Source: Cellulomonas sp. APG4 (lineage in GTDB: Bacteria > Actinomycetota > Actinomycetes > Actinomycetales > Cellulomonadaceae). From it: a stretch of 64,000 bases of DNA. Both the position numbers and the translations under genes were made by a program. The DNA lies in assembly GCF_009996735.1 (NCBI RefSeq), contig NZ_JAACYI010000007.1, positions 1-64,000 of the forward strand, read 5' to 3'. This document shows, one piece after another, positions 53,427-61,106 of the stretch (position 1 is its first letter; every line of letters begins with the position of its first letter). The notes beneath the pieces were generated by a model. That model was not told the origin of the DNA and did no database searches. It saw nothing but the letters and a program-made list of their open reading frames with translations.

Positions 53427-55310
53427 TCAGCCCCGGCCCGTGATCCCCGAGGTCGAGGCGACCACGTCGCCGATCTTGCGGCTGAGCGCCTCGTAGAACA
53501 TCGAGAGCGGGAACTCGTCGGGCAGCACCGCGTCCGTCATCTCCTTGAGCGGGGCGGTGAGGGGCAGGGCCGCGGGCCCCTGGGCCCACACGGACGCCGG
53601 GTGCGGCGTGAGGGTCTGCGAGACGAGGTCGTAGGCGGCGAGCCAGTGCGCGATCTTGGGCCGGTCGATCGAGCGCCAGTAGAGGTCCTCGATGCGGCGG
53701 CCCAGCTCGAGCACCGCCTCGGGGACCCCCTCCCAGTCGATGGTCATCCGGTTGTCGGTCCAGTGCAGCACATGGTGCTGGTGGAGCCACGCGAACAGCA
53801 GCTGGCCGCCCAGGCCGTCGTAGTTGCGTACGCGCGAGCCCGTGATGGCGAACCGGAAGATCCGGTCGAAGACGACGGCGTACTGCACCAGCCGCGCGTG
53901 CGGCACTCCGCGCTCCTCGAGGGCGACCGACTCGCGGAAGGCCGTGAGGTCGCAGCGCAGCTCCTCGAGCGAGTAGAGGAAGTACGGCATGCGCTGCTTG
54001 ATCATGAAGGGGTCGAACGGCAGGTCGCCGCGCATGTGGGTGCGGTCGTGGATGAGGTCCCACATGACGAAGGTCTGCTCGGCGAGGTCCTGGTCCTCGA
54101 GCAGACGCGCGGCGTCGGGCGGGAGCGCGAGCGAGGTGGTCTCCGCCGCGGCGCGTACCACCCGCCGGAACCGGGCGGCCTCGCGGTCGGCGAAGATCGC
54201 GCCCCAGGTGAACTGCGGCACCGCGCGCATGGCGACGGTCTCCGGGAACAGCACGGCCGAGTTCGTGTCGTAGCCGGCCGTGAAGTCGACGAACCGGATC
54301 GGCACGAAGAGCCTGTTCGAGTAGTCGCCCGCCTCGAGCTCGGCGACGAACGCGGGCCAGATCACCTCGACGAGCACGGCCTCGAGGTGCCTGTCGGGGC
54401 TGCCGTTCTGGGTGTACATCGGGAAGACGACCAGGTGCTGCAGACCGTCGACGCGCTGGGTCTGGGGCTGGAAGGCCACGAGCGAGTCGAGGAAGTCCGG
54501 TACGCCCAGGTCCAGCGCCCAGCGGGCCAGGTCGGCGTCGAGCGCCGCGAGGTAGGCGGAGTCGTGCGGGAACCAGCGCGCGAGCTCACCCACCGCGCCC
54601 CGGAGCTCGGCGAGCAGGTCCCGAGCCCGCGCGTGGTCCCCGGGCTCGGGCACCGAGCCGTCCTTGGCCTGGAGGGCCTGGAGTGCGCCCACGGCGTCCT
54701 TCAGGCGGTTCCACGCCGGGTCCGCGACCGCACCCGAGGCGGTGGTCGCGGCGGCGTCCGTGCGCCGGGCCGGCGCGGCCCAGGCCACGAGGTTGTGCAG
54801 CAGCTCGGTCGCCCAGGGCGCCGACGGCAGGTCGACGGCCACGGCGGCGACCCGACCGGGTCCGGAGCCCTCCGGCGCCCCGTCCCCTGCGGGCAGGACG
54901 AGGGCCGCGACGGCGCCGTCGGCGCTGCGGAGCAGCGGCGCGGTACCCGGGGGCGCGGCGAAATGTGCCCCGACGGTGCCCTCCGGGTCGACCACCCGCG
55001 CGAGCAGGTCCTGCCCAGTGCCGGCGACTGCTGCGCCGTCGCGCACGAGCGGTCCACGCGCGGGGTGGTGCGGGGTGACCTCGACGCCTCGCTCCGCGAG
55101 CAGCGTGCGCACGGCCTCCCCCCACGGCCCTGCACCCACGACGACGAGACCGCAGCCCGCCTCGAGGCGCTCGCGCGTCGTCGCGTCGAGCGGGTCGTCA
55201 GGGGCGAGCACGAGCACGTCGGCCGGGCGGCGGGCGGCCGACGACGCGCCACCGGCGGCCTCGCCCCCCACCTGCGGGACGTGCCAGTCGACCTCGGGGA
55301 ACAGGGACAT
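53427..55310 (-). CDS. DUF6421 protein with GATase1-like N-terminal domain
   Basis: The product is 627 aa. Residues 30-180 look like a class-I-glutamine-amidotransferase-like (ThuA-type) Rossmann fold: DVLVLAPDDPLDATTRERLE, AGCGLVVVGAGPWGEAV and the end VAVDLPSAPWATELLHNLVAWA. Residues 200-625 match DUF6421, all-alpha in look, with FDPFMIKQRMPYFLYSLEE and the acidic/His group HDRTH (421-425) and EELRCD (449-454), which could bind a metal. Function unknown. The start follows a clear sigmaA-like promoter (55363-55392). Confidence 0.72.
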   Translation of the reverse strand: MSLFPEVDWHVPQVGGEAAGGASSAARRPADVLVLAPDDPLDATTRERLEAGCGLVVVGAGPWGEAVRTLLAERGVEVTPHHPARGPLVRDGAAVAGTGQDLLARVVDPEGTVGAHFAAPPGTAPLLRSADGAVAALVLPAGDGAPEGSGPGRVAAVAVDLPSAPWATELLHNLVAWAAPARRTDAAATTASGAVADPAWNRLKDAVGALQALQAKDGSVPEPGDHARARDLLAELRGAVGELARWFPHDSAYLAALDADLARWALDLGVPDFLDSLVAFQPQTQRVDGLQHLVVFPMYTQNGSPDRHLEAVLVEVIWPAFVAELEAGDYSNRLFVPIRFVDFTAGYDTNSAVLFPETVAMRAVPQFTWGAIFADREAARFRRVVRAAAETTSLALPPDAARLLEDQDLAEQTFVMWDLIHDRTHMRGDLPFDPFMIKQRMPYFLYSLEELRCDLTAFRESVALEERGVPHARLVQYAVVFDRIFRFAITGSRVRNYDGLGGQLLFAWLHQHHVLHWTDNRMTIDWEGVPEAVLELGRRIEDLYWRSIDRPKIAHWLAAYDLVSQTLTPHPASVWAQGPAALPLTAPLKEMTDAVLPDEFPLSMFYEALSRKIGDVVASTSGITGRG

Positions 55311-55362
55311 GTGCCCACCCGCCTCTCGTCCGCGGCGGGGGTCTCCCGCCCGAAGCTACTGC

Positions 55363-55392
55363 ACGGTACGGTCGCGCCCGAGACGCGGTCAA
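55363..55392 (-). promoter_or_regulatory. SigmaA-like promoter of the DUF6421 gene
   Basis: On the minus strand: TTGACC (55392-55387), an 18-bp spacer and TACCGT (55368-55363). The leader would be about 46 nt. Confidence 0.6.
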
Positions 55393-55449
55393 CGGTCCGG
55401 GTGACGCGCCTCACGGGGCCGTACCTCGCCTCCGGCGCCGTCCTCCCCG

Positions 55450-55537
55450 TAGACTCGGGACGACCCCTGGAGTGCGTCGCCTCTCCCTGTGTGCCTGCCG
55501 CCGCGTGCGGCAGCGGTGTGCCGCCGGCTCGGCCGGC
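55450..55537 (+). promoter_or_regulatory. deaD promoter -10 and leader hairpins
   Basis: TAGACT (55450-55455) is followed by TGCCGC-CGCGT-GCGGCA (55496-55512) and GCCGGC-TCG-GCCGGC (55523-55537). Long structured leaders are typical for DeaD-type helicase mRNAs and may serve cold or self-regulation. Confidence 0.45.
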
Positions 55538-55623
55538 CGTTCGTAACGGATCGGGACCGCGACGTCAGGGCCGCCCCTCGGCGTCCCACCGCAGCTCCCA
55601 CCCGACGACGGACCGGATCTCCC

Positions 55624-57399
55624 ATGCCTGAGCACGCCCTGACCGACGCACGCCCCGAGCGCGAGCCCGACCTGATCGACCTCGGCCTCCCGGAGCCCGT
55701 GCTCCGCGCCGTCCTCGACCTCGGCTTCACCCGGCCCACGCCCATCCAGGCCGAGGCCATCCCCGCCCTCCTCGCGGGCCGTGACATCACCGGCGTCGCG
55801 CAGACCGGCACGGGCAAGACGGCGGCGTTCGGCCTGCCGCTCCTCGCGCAGGTGGACCCCGGTGCGAAGCACGTCCAGGCCCTCGTGCTGACCCCCACGC
55901 GCGAGCTCGCACTGCAGGTCGCCGAGGCCCTCGAGTCCTTCGCGCGGCACCTCCCGGGCGTCGCCGTCGTGCCCGTCTACGGCGGTGCGCCGTTCCTCCC
56001 CCAGCAGCGCGCGCTCGCGCGCGGTGCGCAGGTCGTCGTCGGGACGCCCGGACGCGTCATCGACCACCTCGAGCGCCGCACGCTGAGGCTCGACTCCGTC
56101 CGCTACCTCGTGCTCGACGAGGCCGACGAGATGCTGCGGATGGGCTTCGCCGAGGACGTCGAGAAGGTCTTCGGTCACGCCCCCGCGCAGCGCCAGGTCG
56201 CCCTGTTCTCGGCGACCATGCCGCCGCCCATCGTGCGCGTCGCGGCGGCCCACCTGACCGACCCGGTCCGGATCGCCGTCGCGCGGCAGTCCTCGACCGT
56301 GACCGCGGTGCGCCAGGCCTACGCCGTCGTCCCCCACCGTCACAAGACCGGTGCGTTGGCACGCGTCCTCGCGACGTCCGACGCCGAGGCGGCGATCGTC
56401 TTCACCCGCACCCGCGGCGCCGCCGAGGAGGTCGGCTCGGCGCTGGTCGCCCGCGGCGTGTCGGCCGCGACCATCTCGGGGGACGTGGCGCAGAAGGACC
56501 GCGAGAAGATCGTCGAGCGACTGCGTGCCGGGGCGCTCGACGTGCTCGTCGCGACCGACGTCGCCGCCCGCGGCCTCGACGTCGACCGCATCGGCCTGGT
56601 CGTCAACTTCGACGTGCCGACCGAGCCCGAGGCCTACGTGCACCGGATCGGACGGACGGGCCGGGCCGGCCGCACCGGCGAGGCGCTGACCTTCGTGACG
56701 CCCAACGAGCAGGGCCGGCTGCGCGCGATCGAGCGCACGACCCGCCAGCGGCTCGAGGAGATCACGGTCCCCAGCCCGGCCGCCGTGTCCGCCCACCGGG
56801 TGCGCCAGCTGCTCGACCGCAGCCCCGACCGCCTCGCGGCGGGACGCCTGGAGATGTACCGCGAGGCCGTGGCGGCGCACGTCGAGAGATCGGGCATGGA
56901 CCTGCTCGACGTCGCCGCGGTGCTCGCCGCGATGGGCGTGGGCGACGAAGGGCCCCAGGCCGCGTCGGAGCTCGAGCCGTCTCCCGCCCAGCAGGCGCGC
57001 GGCGCCCAGGTCGAGGACGGTCGGGTCGCGTTCACGAGCGAGGAGCGCGCGCGCACCGCGGCCCGCCGCGCGGGCGACCCCGGCGTGACGCGCTACAAGG
57101 TCGCCGTGGGCCACACCCACGGAGCCCGGCCCGAGGCGATCGTCGGCGCCCTCACGGGCGAGGGCGGGCTCAGCGGCAAGGACCTGGGCAAGATCGACAT
57201 CTTCGCGAGCTTCAGCCTGGTGGAGATCCGCCGCGACCTCGACCCCGAGGCGTTCCGTCGCATCGGTGCCGCACGGGTGGGTGGGCGACCGCTGCGCATC
57301 CAGGTCGACACGGGGCCCAAGGGGCGCTCGGCGGCCCGCGCGACCGCGCACCCCGGGACGCACCACCGCACCCGACGCCCCGAGCGTCACTCCCGCTGA
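55624..57399 (+). CDS. deaD: DEAD-box RNA helicase DeaD/CsdA
   Basis: A DEAD-box helicase, 591 aa. The core has the Q motif GFTRPTPIQAEAIP, Walker A AQTGTGKTAAFGLP, PTRELALQ, GTPGRVIDH, DEAD in LVLDEADEML, SAT, and HRIGRTGRAGR. After a linker (about 400-475) comes the RNA-binding DbpA-type domain (about 490-570; RYKVAVGHTHGARPEAIVGAL) and an Arg/His-rich tail. It remodels rRNA and mRNA structures, often for cold growth. The long structured leader suggests post-transcriptional control. Confidence 0.95.
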   Translation: MPEHALTDARPEREPDLIDLGLPEPVLRAVLDLGFTRPTPIQAEAIPALLAGRDITGVAQTGTGKTAAFGLPLLAQVDPGAKHVQALVLTPTRELALQVAEALESFARHLPGVAVVPVYGGAPFLPQQRALARGAQVVVGTPGRVIDHLERRTLRLDSVRYLVLDEADEMLRMGFAEDVEKVFGHAPAQRQVALFSATMPPPIVRVAAAHLTDPVRIAVARQSSTVTAVRQAYAVVPHRHKTGALARVLATSDAEAAIVFTRTRGAAEEVGSALVARGVSAATISGDVAQKDREKIVERLRAGALDVLVATDVAARGLDVDRIGLVVNFDVPTEPEAYVHRIGRTGRAGRTGEALTFVTPNEQGRLRAIERTTRQRLEEITVPSPAAVSAHRVRQLLDRSPDRLAAGRLEMYREAVAAHVERSGMDLLDVAAVLAAMGVGDEGPQAASELEPSPAQQARGAQVEDGRVAFTSEERARTAARRAGDPGVTRYKVAVGHTHGARPEAIVGALTGEGGLSGKDLGKIDIFASFSLVEIRRDLDPEAFRRIGAARVGGRPLRIQVDTGPKGRSAARATAHPGTHHRTRRPERHSR

Positions 57400-57479
57400 G
57401 CGTCTGCGCCGCCTGCCCCGTGATACCCGGGGCCGGCCGTCGCCGCGGTGCGGGACCGGCGGCGCCCGTCGGCTCAGCG
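57394..57479. terminator. Inverted repeats between deaD and DUF305 genes
   Basis: CGCTGAGC (57394-57401) and GCTCAGCG (57472-57479) contain the stop codons of the convergent genes. Between them lies a hairpin GCCCCG/CGGGGC (57415-57420 and 57428-57433). Confidence 0.45.
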
Positions 57480-58112
57480 CGCGGCGAGGAGCGCCTCGAG
57501 CACGACGATCTCCGCGGTCTGGGCGTCGACCATCGCCTGCGCGAGGCGCCGCACCTCGGGCTGCTCGGCGCGGTCGAGCGCCGCGCGCGCCATGTCCACC
57601 CCGCCCCGATGGTGCGGGATCATCAGCTCGAGGAACAGGCGCTCGGCCTCGACGCCCTCCGCGTCGGCGAGCGCCGCCATCTGCTCCTCGGTCGCGAGCC
57701 CCGGCATCCGGGTCACCTCGCCGTCGTCGGCGCCCGCACCGTGCCCGTGGTCGGCCATCCACGCCATCGGTTCGGCGGTCCCGGCGAGCGGGAGCCCCCA
57801 GACGGACAGCCAGCCGTGCATCTGGCCGATCTGGTTCTGCTGCGTGAGCTCGATGTCGAGGGCCACCTGGCGCAGCTCGTCGTCGTCCGAGCGGTCGCGC
57901 ACGAGCACCGCCATCTCGACCGCCTGCGCGTGGTGCGTCTGCATGTCCCGGGCGAAGCCCACGTCCGCCGACCCCTCGACCGGGTGGTCGGCCCGCACGA
58001 GCGACCCCGCGAGCAGCAGCCCGACGGCGACGCCGGCCGCCAGCGCGACGAGGCCGACCGCCACGGCCACCACCCCCGGCCGTGCACCTGCCGGGCGCAC
58101 GGGTGCCGTCAC
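57474..58112 (-). CDS. DUF305 family protein
   Basis: The product is 212 aa with a membrane anchor at about residues 14-36 (VVAVAVGLVALAAGVAVGLLL), then an extracellular four-helix DUF305 domain. The two family motifs are DMQTHHAQAVEMA (about 55-67) and MIPHHRGGVDMA, both with HH pairs, and Met/His-rich text MAWMADHGHG suggests metal (perhaps copper) binding. Its start overlaps the stop of the DUF3105 gene (four bases). The DUF3105-DUF305 pair is common in actinobacteria. Confidence 0.88.
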   Translation of the reverse strand: MTAPVRPAGARPGVVAVAVGLVALAAGVAVGLLLAGSLVRADHPVEGSADVGFARDMQTHHAQAVEMAVLVRDRSDDDELRQVALDIELTQQNQIGQMHGWLSVWGLPLAGTAEPMAWMADHGHGAGADDGEVTRMPGLATEEQMAALADAEGVEAERLFLELMIPHHRGGVDMARAALDRAEQPEVRRLAQAMVDAQTAEIVVLEALLAAR

Positions 58113-58744
58113 GCGCCCATGCCCCCGCTGCAGGCAGCGCCGGGCTCAGGGGTCTGCGGCCCCTGGAGGTACTTGACGAGGAACGGCTCGAGCCGCTCGT
58201 CGTCCACGCCCTCGAGCGGGAGCTGCAGTCCCCAGGCGCTCGCGACGAGGGGGGCCTCGAGGCCGTCGTACGGGCTCACCAGGAGGTACGGGTGCCGCTC
58301 GGTGAGCGCGCGGAGCTCGGCCACCTGGGAGTCGTCGAGCTCGGGGTCGTAGGTGATCCAGACCGCGCCGTGCTCGAGCGAGTGCACCGCGTGCACGTCC
58401 ACCACTGGCTCGCTGTAGAAGCCGCAGTTCTGCCACGTGGGGTGGTGGTCACCGCCGAGGGGCGGCGTCTGCTCGTAGTCCACCGGCGTGGTGACGTGCG
58501 TCGCCGAGAGGTCGGTGACCTCCGTCACGCCCTCGATCGGGGCCTCGGCCGCGGCGGCCACCTCGTCCTGGCGCCGCTGCTCCCCCGTGAGCACGAGTGC
58601 CGTGGGCACCACCAGGGCAAGGGCGACCAGGCCCGAGATCCCGAGGATCAGCCAGGTACGGCGACGCTCGGCGCGCTGCTGGCGTGCCTGCAGCTCGGCG
58701 ATGCGCTCACGGCGCTCGTCCTTGGCGGTGCGCTTGGTGCTCAC
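58109..58744 (-). CDS. DUF3105 family protein
   Basis: The product is 211 aa: a basic N-terminus with coiled-coil look (RRERIAELQARQQRAERRR), a membrane helix (about 31-52) and an outside DUF3105 domain with the conserved TPPLGGDHHPTWQNCGFY and HAVHSLEHGAVWITYDP. The many His and one Cys could bind metal. The final residues contain a Cys in AACSGGMG. The GTG start follows GGGGAGAC. First gene of the pair with DUF305; a -10 TACCCT lies upstream (minus 58798-58793). Confidence 0.88.
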   Translation of the reverse strand: MSTKRTAKDERRERIAELQARQQRAERRRTWLILGISGLVALALVVPTALVLTGEQRRQDEVAAAAEAPIEGVTEVTDLSATHVTTPVDYEQTPPLGGDHHPTWQNCGFYSEPVVDVHAVHSLEHGAVWITYDPELDDSQVAELRALTERHPYLLVSPYDGLEAPLVASAWGLQLPLEGVDDERLEPFLVKYLQGPQTPEPGAACSGGMGA

Positions 58745-58815
58745 GGCGTCTCCCCGGCGATCGGCGGGGCCCTGCCCCGGACTGACCGGGTCAGGGTACG
58801 TGACGCCTCAACCAT

Positions 58816-58832
58816 CGGGCGGACGCCGCCCG
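58816..58832 (-). terminator. GC hairpin after the PilZ gene
   Basis: CGGGCGG-ACG-CCGCCCG is a perfect 7-bp stem with a 3-nt loop, 20 bases after the PilZ stop, between it and the DUF3105 promoter. No U-tract. Confidence 0.45.
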
Positions 58833-58852
58833 ACGTGCGGTCGCGGGTCGCC

Positions 58853-59476
58853 TCAGATCGCGTCGAGCCGTGCGGCGCGCTGGCGGCGCTGCTCCGCGAG
58901 GACGAACGAGAAGAGGTCGTCGGTGCGCCGCTCGTCGAGCCCCTCGATGGTGCAGCCGTGGGCGTAGCCGCGGGGCATCTCGGTGACCCGCAGGACGCGC
59001 ACCACCATCGGTGCGTCCACGCCGTCCGCCTGGAAGTGCAGCGCGAGACGCGTGTCGGGCTCGATCTCGACCGGCGCCGAGAACCGCAGGCCGTGGGCGC
59101 TCACGTCGACCACCACGAGGTCGAGCGGGCTGTCGAGCTCGACCTGCTCGCGCCCTTCGAGGCGGTGGGTCACGCGGAAGGGCAGGGACGTCGGCACGCG
59201 GACGGCCGAACGCTTCTGGACCGCCTCGCGCAGCCGGAGCTCGCGCACCTCGACCCGACCCGTCTCCGCCCACGCGACGACCGCGTCGTAGACGCACTCG
59301 CCGCGAACGGCGCTCAGCACCTGCACGATCACGGCGTCGCCCGGCTCGAGCCACCGTCCGGTGAAGTGCTCGGCCTCGACCAGGAGCGCGTCGTCGTACG
59401 TCTCGCGCACGTGCCCGTCGGCGAGCAGCTCCCCCGCCTCCGCGTAGACACGGCAGCCATCGAGATCGAACGACAC
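58853..59476 (-). CDS. PilZ-domain c-di-GMP receptor
   Basis: The product is 207 aa, YcgR-like: a beta-rich N-terminal part (residues 1-85) and a PilZ domain (about 88-195). The c-di-GMP motifs are RxxxR in QKRSAVRVP and D/NxSxxG in DVSAHGLRF, both intact. No cyclase or phosphodiesterase is in this window, so its input comes from elsewhere. The GTG start lies 70 bases after a -10-like TATAGT. It may affect motility or surface functions. Confidence 0.88.
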   Translation of the reverse strand: MSFDLDGCRVYAEAGELLADGHVRETYDDALLVEAEHFTGRWLEPGDAVIVQVLSAVRGECVYDAVVAWAETGRVEVRELRLREAVQKRSAVRVPTSLPFRVTHRLEGREQVELDSPLDLVVVDVSAHGLRFSAPVEIEPDTRLALHFQADGVDAPMVVRVLRVTEMPRGYAHGCTIEGLDERRTDDLFSFVLAEQRRQRAARLDAI

Positions 59477-59496
59477 CCCGGCGTCCTCCTCGTCGA

Positions 59497-59538
59497 GCCG
59501 GCCGCGCAGCCGGCGTGTGCACCGTCGGGCGCGACTAT
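59497..59538 (-). promoter_or_regulatory. pilZ promoter -10 and leader hairpin
   Basis: TATAGT (minus 59538-59533) is close to the sigmaA consensus, but no -35 is clear. GCCGGC repeated at 59497-59502 and 59509-59514 can form a leader hairpin. Confidence 0.35.
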
Positions 59539-59545
59539 AGACAGG

Positions 59546-60094
59546 TCAGTCGTGGCTCGGCGGCTCCTCGACCTCGCCCGCCGCGTGCCGCGCCACCACG
59601 AAGACCAGGTCGGACACCCGATTGAGGTACTCGAGCGCGAGTGGTGAGACCTCGTGCCCGGCCTCCGCCGCCTGGACCACGTGCCGTTCGGCGCGACGGA
59701 TCACCGTGCGCGCGTGGTCGACGGCGGCCGAGACCTGGGTCGAGCCCGGCACGATGAAGACCGGCCGCAACGGCCTCTCGGCGACCAGCGTGTCGATGAG
59801 GCTCTCGAGCCCGTCGACCATCTCACGCGTGACCTGGGACACGCCGGGCGTGCGGCGGTCCCGGTGCGCGGGGTTCGTCGCGAGGTCCGCCGCGACCACG
59901 AACAGCTCGCGCTGCCGGTCGAACAGGATCGCCGCGAGGCGCTCGTCCGCGCACAGGGCGCGTGCCGTCCCGAGCACCGCGACGGCCTCGTCGACGTCAC
60001 CGCACGCGTCGACGAGCACGTCGGCCTTGGAGACCCGCCCGCCAAGGAACAGGCCCGTGGTGCCGTCGTCGCCCGCCTTCGTGTAGATGCGCAT
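59546..60094 (-). CDS. PduO-type cob(I)alamin adenosyltransferase
   Basis: It adds the 5'-deoxyadenosyl group to cob(I)alamin to make coenzyme B12. The 182-aa protein has the ATP-binding start IYTKAGDDGTTGLFLGGRVSK, the region DACGDVDEAVAVLG, and LNRVSDLVFVVAR near the end, all PduO/MMAB hallmarks. It diverges from a cobalamin-riboswitch operon, so salvage and activation of corrinoids appear linked. Its promoter must lie in 60095-60150, shared with the riboswitch promoter. Confidence 0.93.
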   Translation of the reverse strand: MRIYTKAGDDGTTGLFLGGRVSKADVLVDACGDVDEAVAVLGTARALCADERLAAILFDRQRELFVVAADLATNPAHRDRRTPGVSQVTREMVDGLESLIDTLVAERPLRPVFIVPGSTQVSAAVDHARTVIRRAERHVVQAAEAGHEVSPLALEYLNRVSDLVFVVARHAAGEVEEPPSHD

Positions 60095-60137
60095 GGCCGC
60101 AGGGTGTCACGTCGGACGCCCCGGTCGCGCGAGGGAG

Positions 60138-60143
60138 TAGCCT
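60138..60143 (+). promoter_or_regulatory. -10 element of the B12 riboswitch operon
   Basis: TAGCCT would start transcription near 60150, exactly before the aptamer. No good -35 is seen. Confidence 0.4.
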
Positions 60144-60150
60144 GAGACGC

Positions 60151-60262
60151 GCCGCCGTCCGGCGGCAGATCGACGCGTGGTCGCAGGGGAAGCCGGTCCG
60201 AGTCCGGCGCTGTCCCGCAACCGTAGGTCGCCCCCCGGGGCGGCGAGCCGGAGCACCTGCAC
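60151..60262 (+). ncRNA. Cobalamin riboswitch
   Basis: The conserved core GGGGAAGCCGGTCCGAGTCC, then GGCGCTGTCCCGCAACCGTAG, followed by the B12-box-like GAGCCGGAGCACCTGC, is diagnostic of the cobalamin aptamer. Outer limits are approximate. It precedes transport genes only, so it should shut off uptake when B12 is abundant. A later stem (60272-60303) may be part of the expression platform. Confidence 0.92.
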
Positions 60263-60400
60263 CGCGCGAGAGGCTCCTACCGTCGAGGCAACGGGACGGA
60301 GCCCGGGCCGCGACCGGCGGTCTGCGCGTCCCGTGGGACCAGGCGCAGGCCACCGCCCTGGGCCGGGCCCGTCACGGGCCGCTCAGAATTGAGGCTCCAC

Positions 60401-61105
60401 GTGCACGTCCGTCCCGCATCCCTCCGGGTGCTGCTGCTCCCCCTGCTCGCCGCCGGTGCGACGGCGCTGCCGCTCACCGCGGCCGCGGCCGCCCCTGCCC
60501 CCGTGCTGACCGCCGTTCCGACGGGCGAGGCCTGCGCCGACGACGCGGGCGTCACCGTGGTCGTCGACCTCACGGACCTGGGGGGCGAGGTCGAGGTCGG
60601 CTGCGCCGAGGGCACGCCCGCCTCGGGGGCCCAGGCGCTCGCGGACGCCGGCTTCACGGACACCCGCGACTCGGCGCAGATGATCTGCGCGATCGACGAC
60701 CTCCCGAACCCCTGCCCGACGACGTTCGAGGGCAGCTGGTGGTCCTACTGGTCGGCCGAGGCCGACGGCGAGTGGGTGGCGTACGAGGTCGGCGCCGACC
60801 AGTCGACGCCGCAGCCGGGCGCGGTCGAGGGCTGGCGCTACTTCGACGGCTCGGCGGGCCCGACCGTCACGCCCGCCGAGGCCCTCGCCACGGCCGAGGT
60901 CGCGCAGGAGGACGAGCCGGGCGACGAGACCGGGTCGGACGGCGCTGCGGCGGACGACGCCGGGACGACCCCGGGCGACGAGGACGAGCCCGGGTCGGTG
61001 ACGCCGCTCGTGCTCGGCGCCGCGCTCGCGGTGCTGCTCGTCGCGGCCGTCGTCGGCCTCACCCGTCGTCGCCGCGACCCGCACGGCCCGGGCGGCCAGG
61101 ACTGA
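60401..61105 (+). CDS. Secreted, membrane-anchored putative corrinoid-binding protein
   Basis: The product is 234 aa. A signal peptide (about residues 1-32) precedes an ectodomain with four cysteines (45, 68, 96, 105). The Trp/Tyr-rich block WWSYWSAEADGEWVAYEVG (113-131) and GAVEGWRYFDG recall the DUF4430/transcobalamin-like C-terminal fold. An acidic Asp/Glu linker (165-198) leads to a membrane helix (202-220) and a basic RRRR stop. It is the first gene behind the cobalamin riboswitch and lies one base from the ECF T-component. Binding corrinoids at the cell surface is my inference. The GTG at 60401 follows GAGG; a TTG at 60389 is an alternative. Confidence 0.7.
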   Translation: MHVRPASLRVLLLPLLAAGATALPLTAAAAAPAPVLTAVPTGEACADDAGVTVVVDLTDLGGEVEVGCAEGTPASGAQALADAGFTDTRDSAQMICAIDDLPNPCPTTFEGSWWSYWSAEADGEWVAYEVGADQSTPQPGAVEGWRYFDGSAGPTVTPAEALATAEVAQEDEPGDETGSDGAAADDAGTTPGDEDEPGSVTPLVLGAALAVLLVAAVVGLTRRRRDPHGPGGQD

Positions 61106-61106
61106 C

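Larger units (their letters stand above)
55311..55623. other. 313-bp gap with divergent promoters and structured deaD leader
   Basis: It holds the DUF6421 promoter on the minus strand, a possible deaD -10 (TAGACT, 55450-55455) and two strong hairpins in the deaD leader (55496-55512 and 55523-55537). The leader of about 165 nt is unusually long for this window. Confidence 0.6.
60095..60400. other. Gap with the cobalamin riboswitch and promoter
   Basis: This 306-bp gap holds the -10 TAGCCT, the cobalamin riboswitch and its downstream region, including a hairpin GGCTCC (60272-60277) with GGAGCC (60298-60303). The remaining 98 bases before the GTG show no other clear element besides the GAGG ribosome-binding site (60391-60394). 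Confidence 0.65.
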
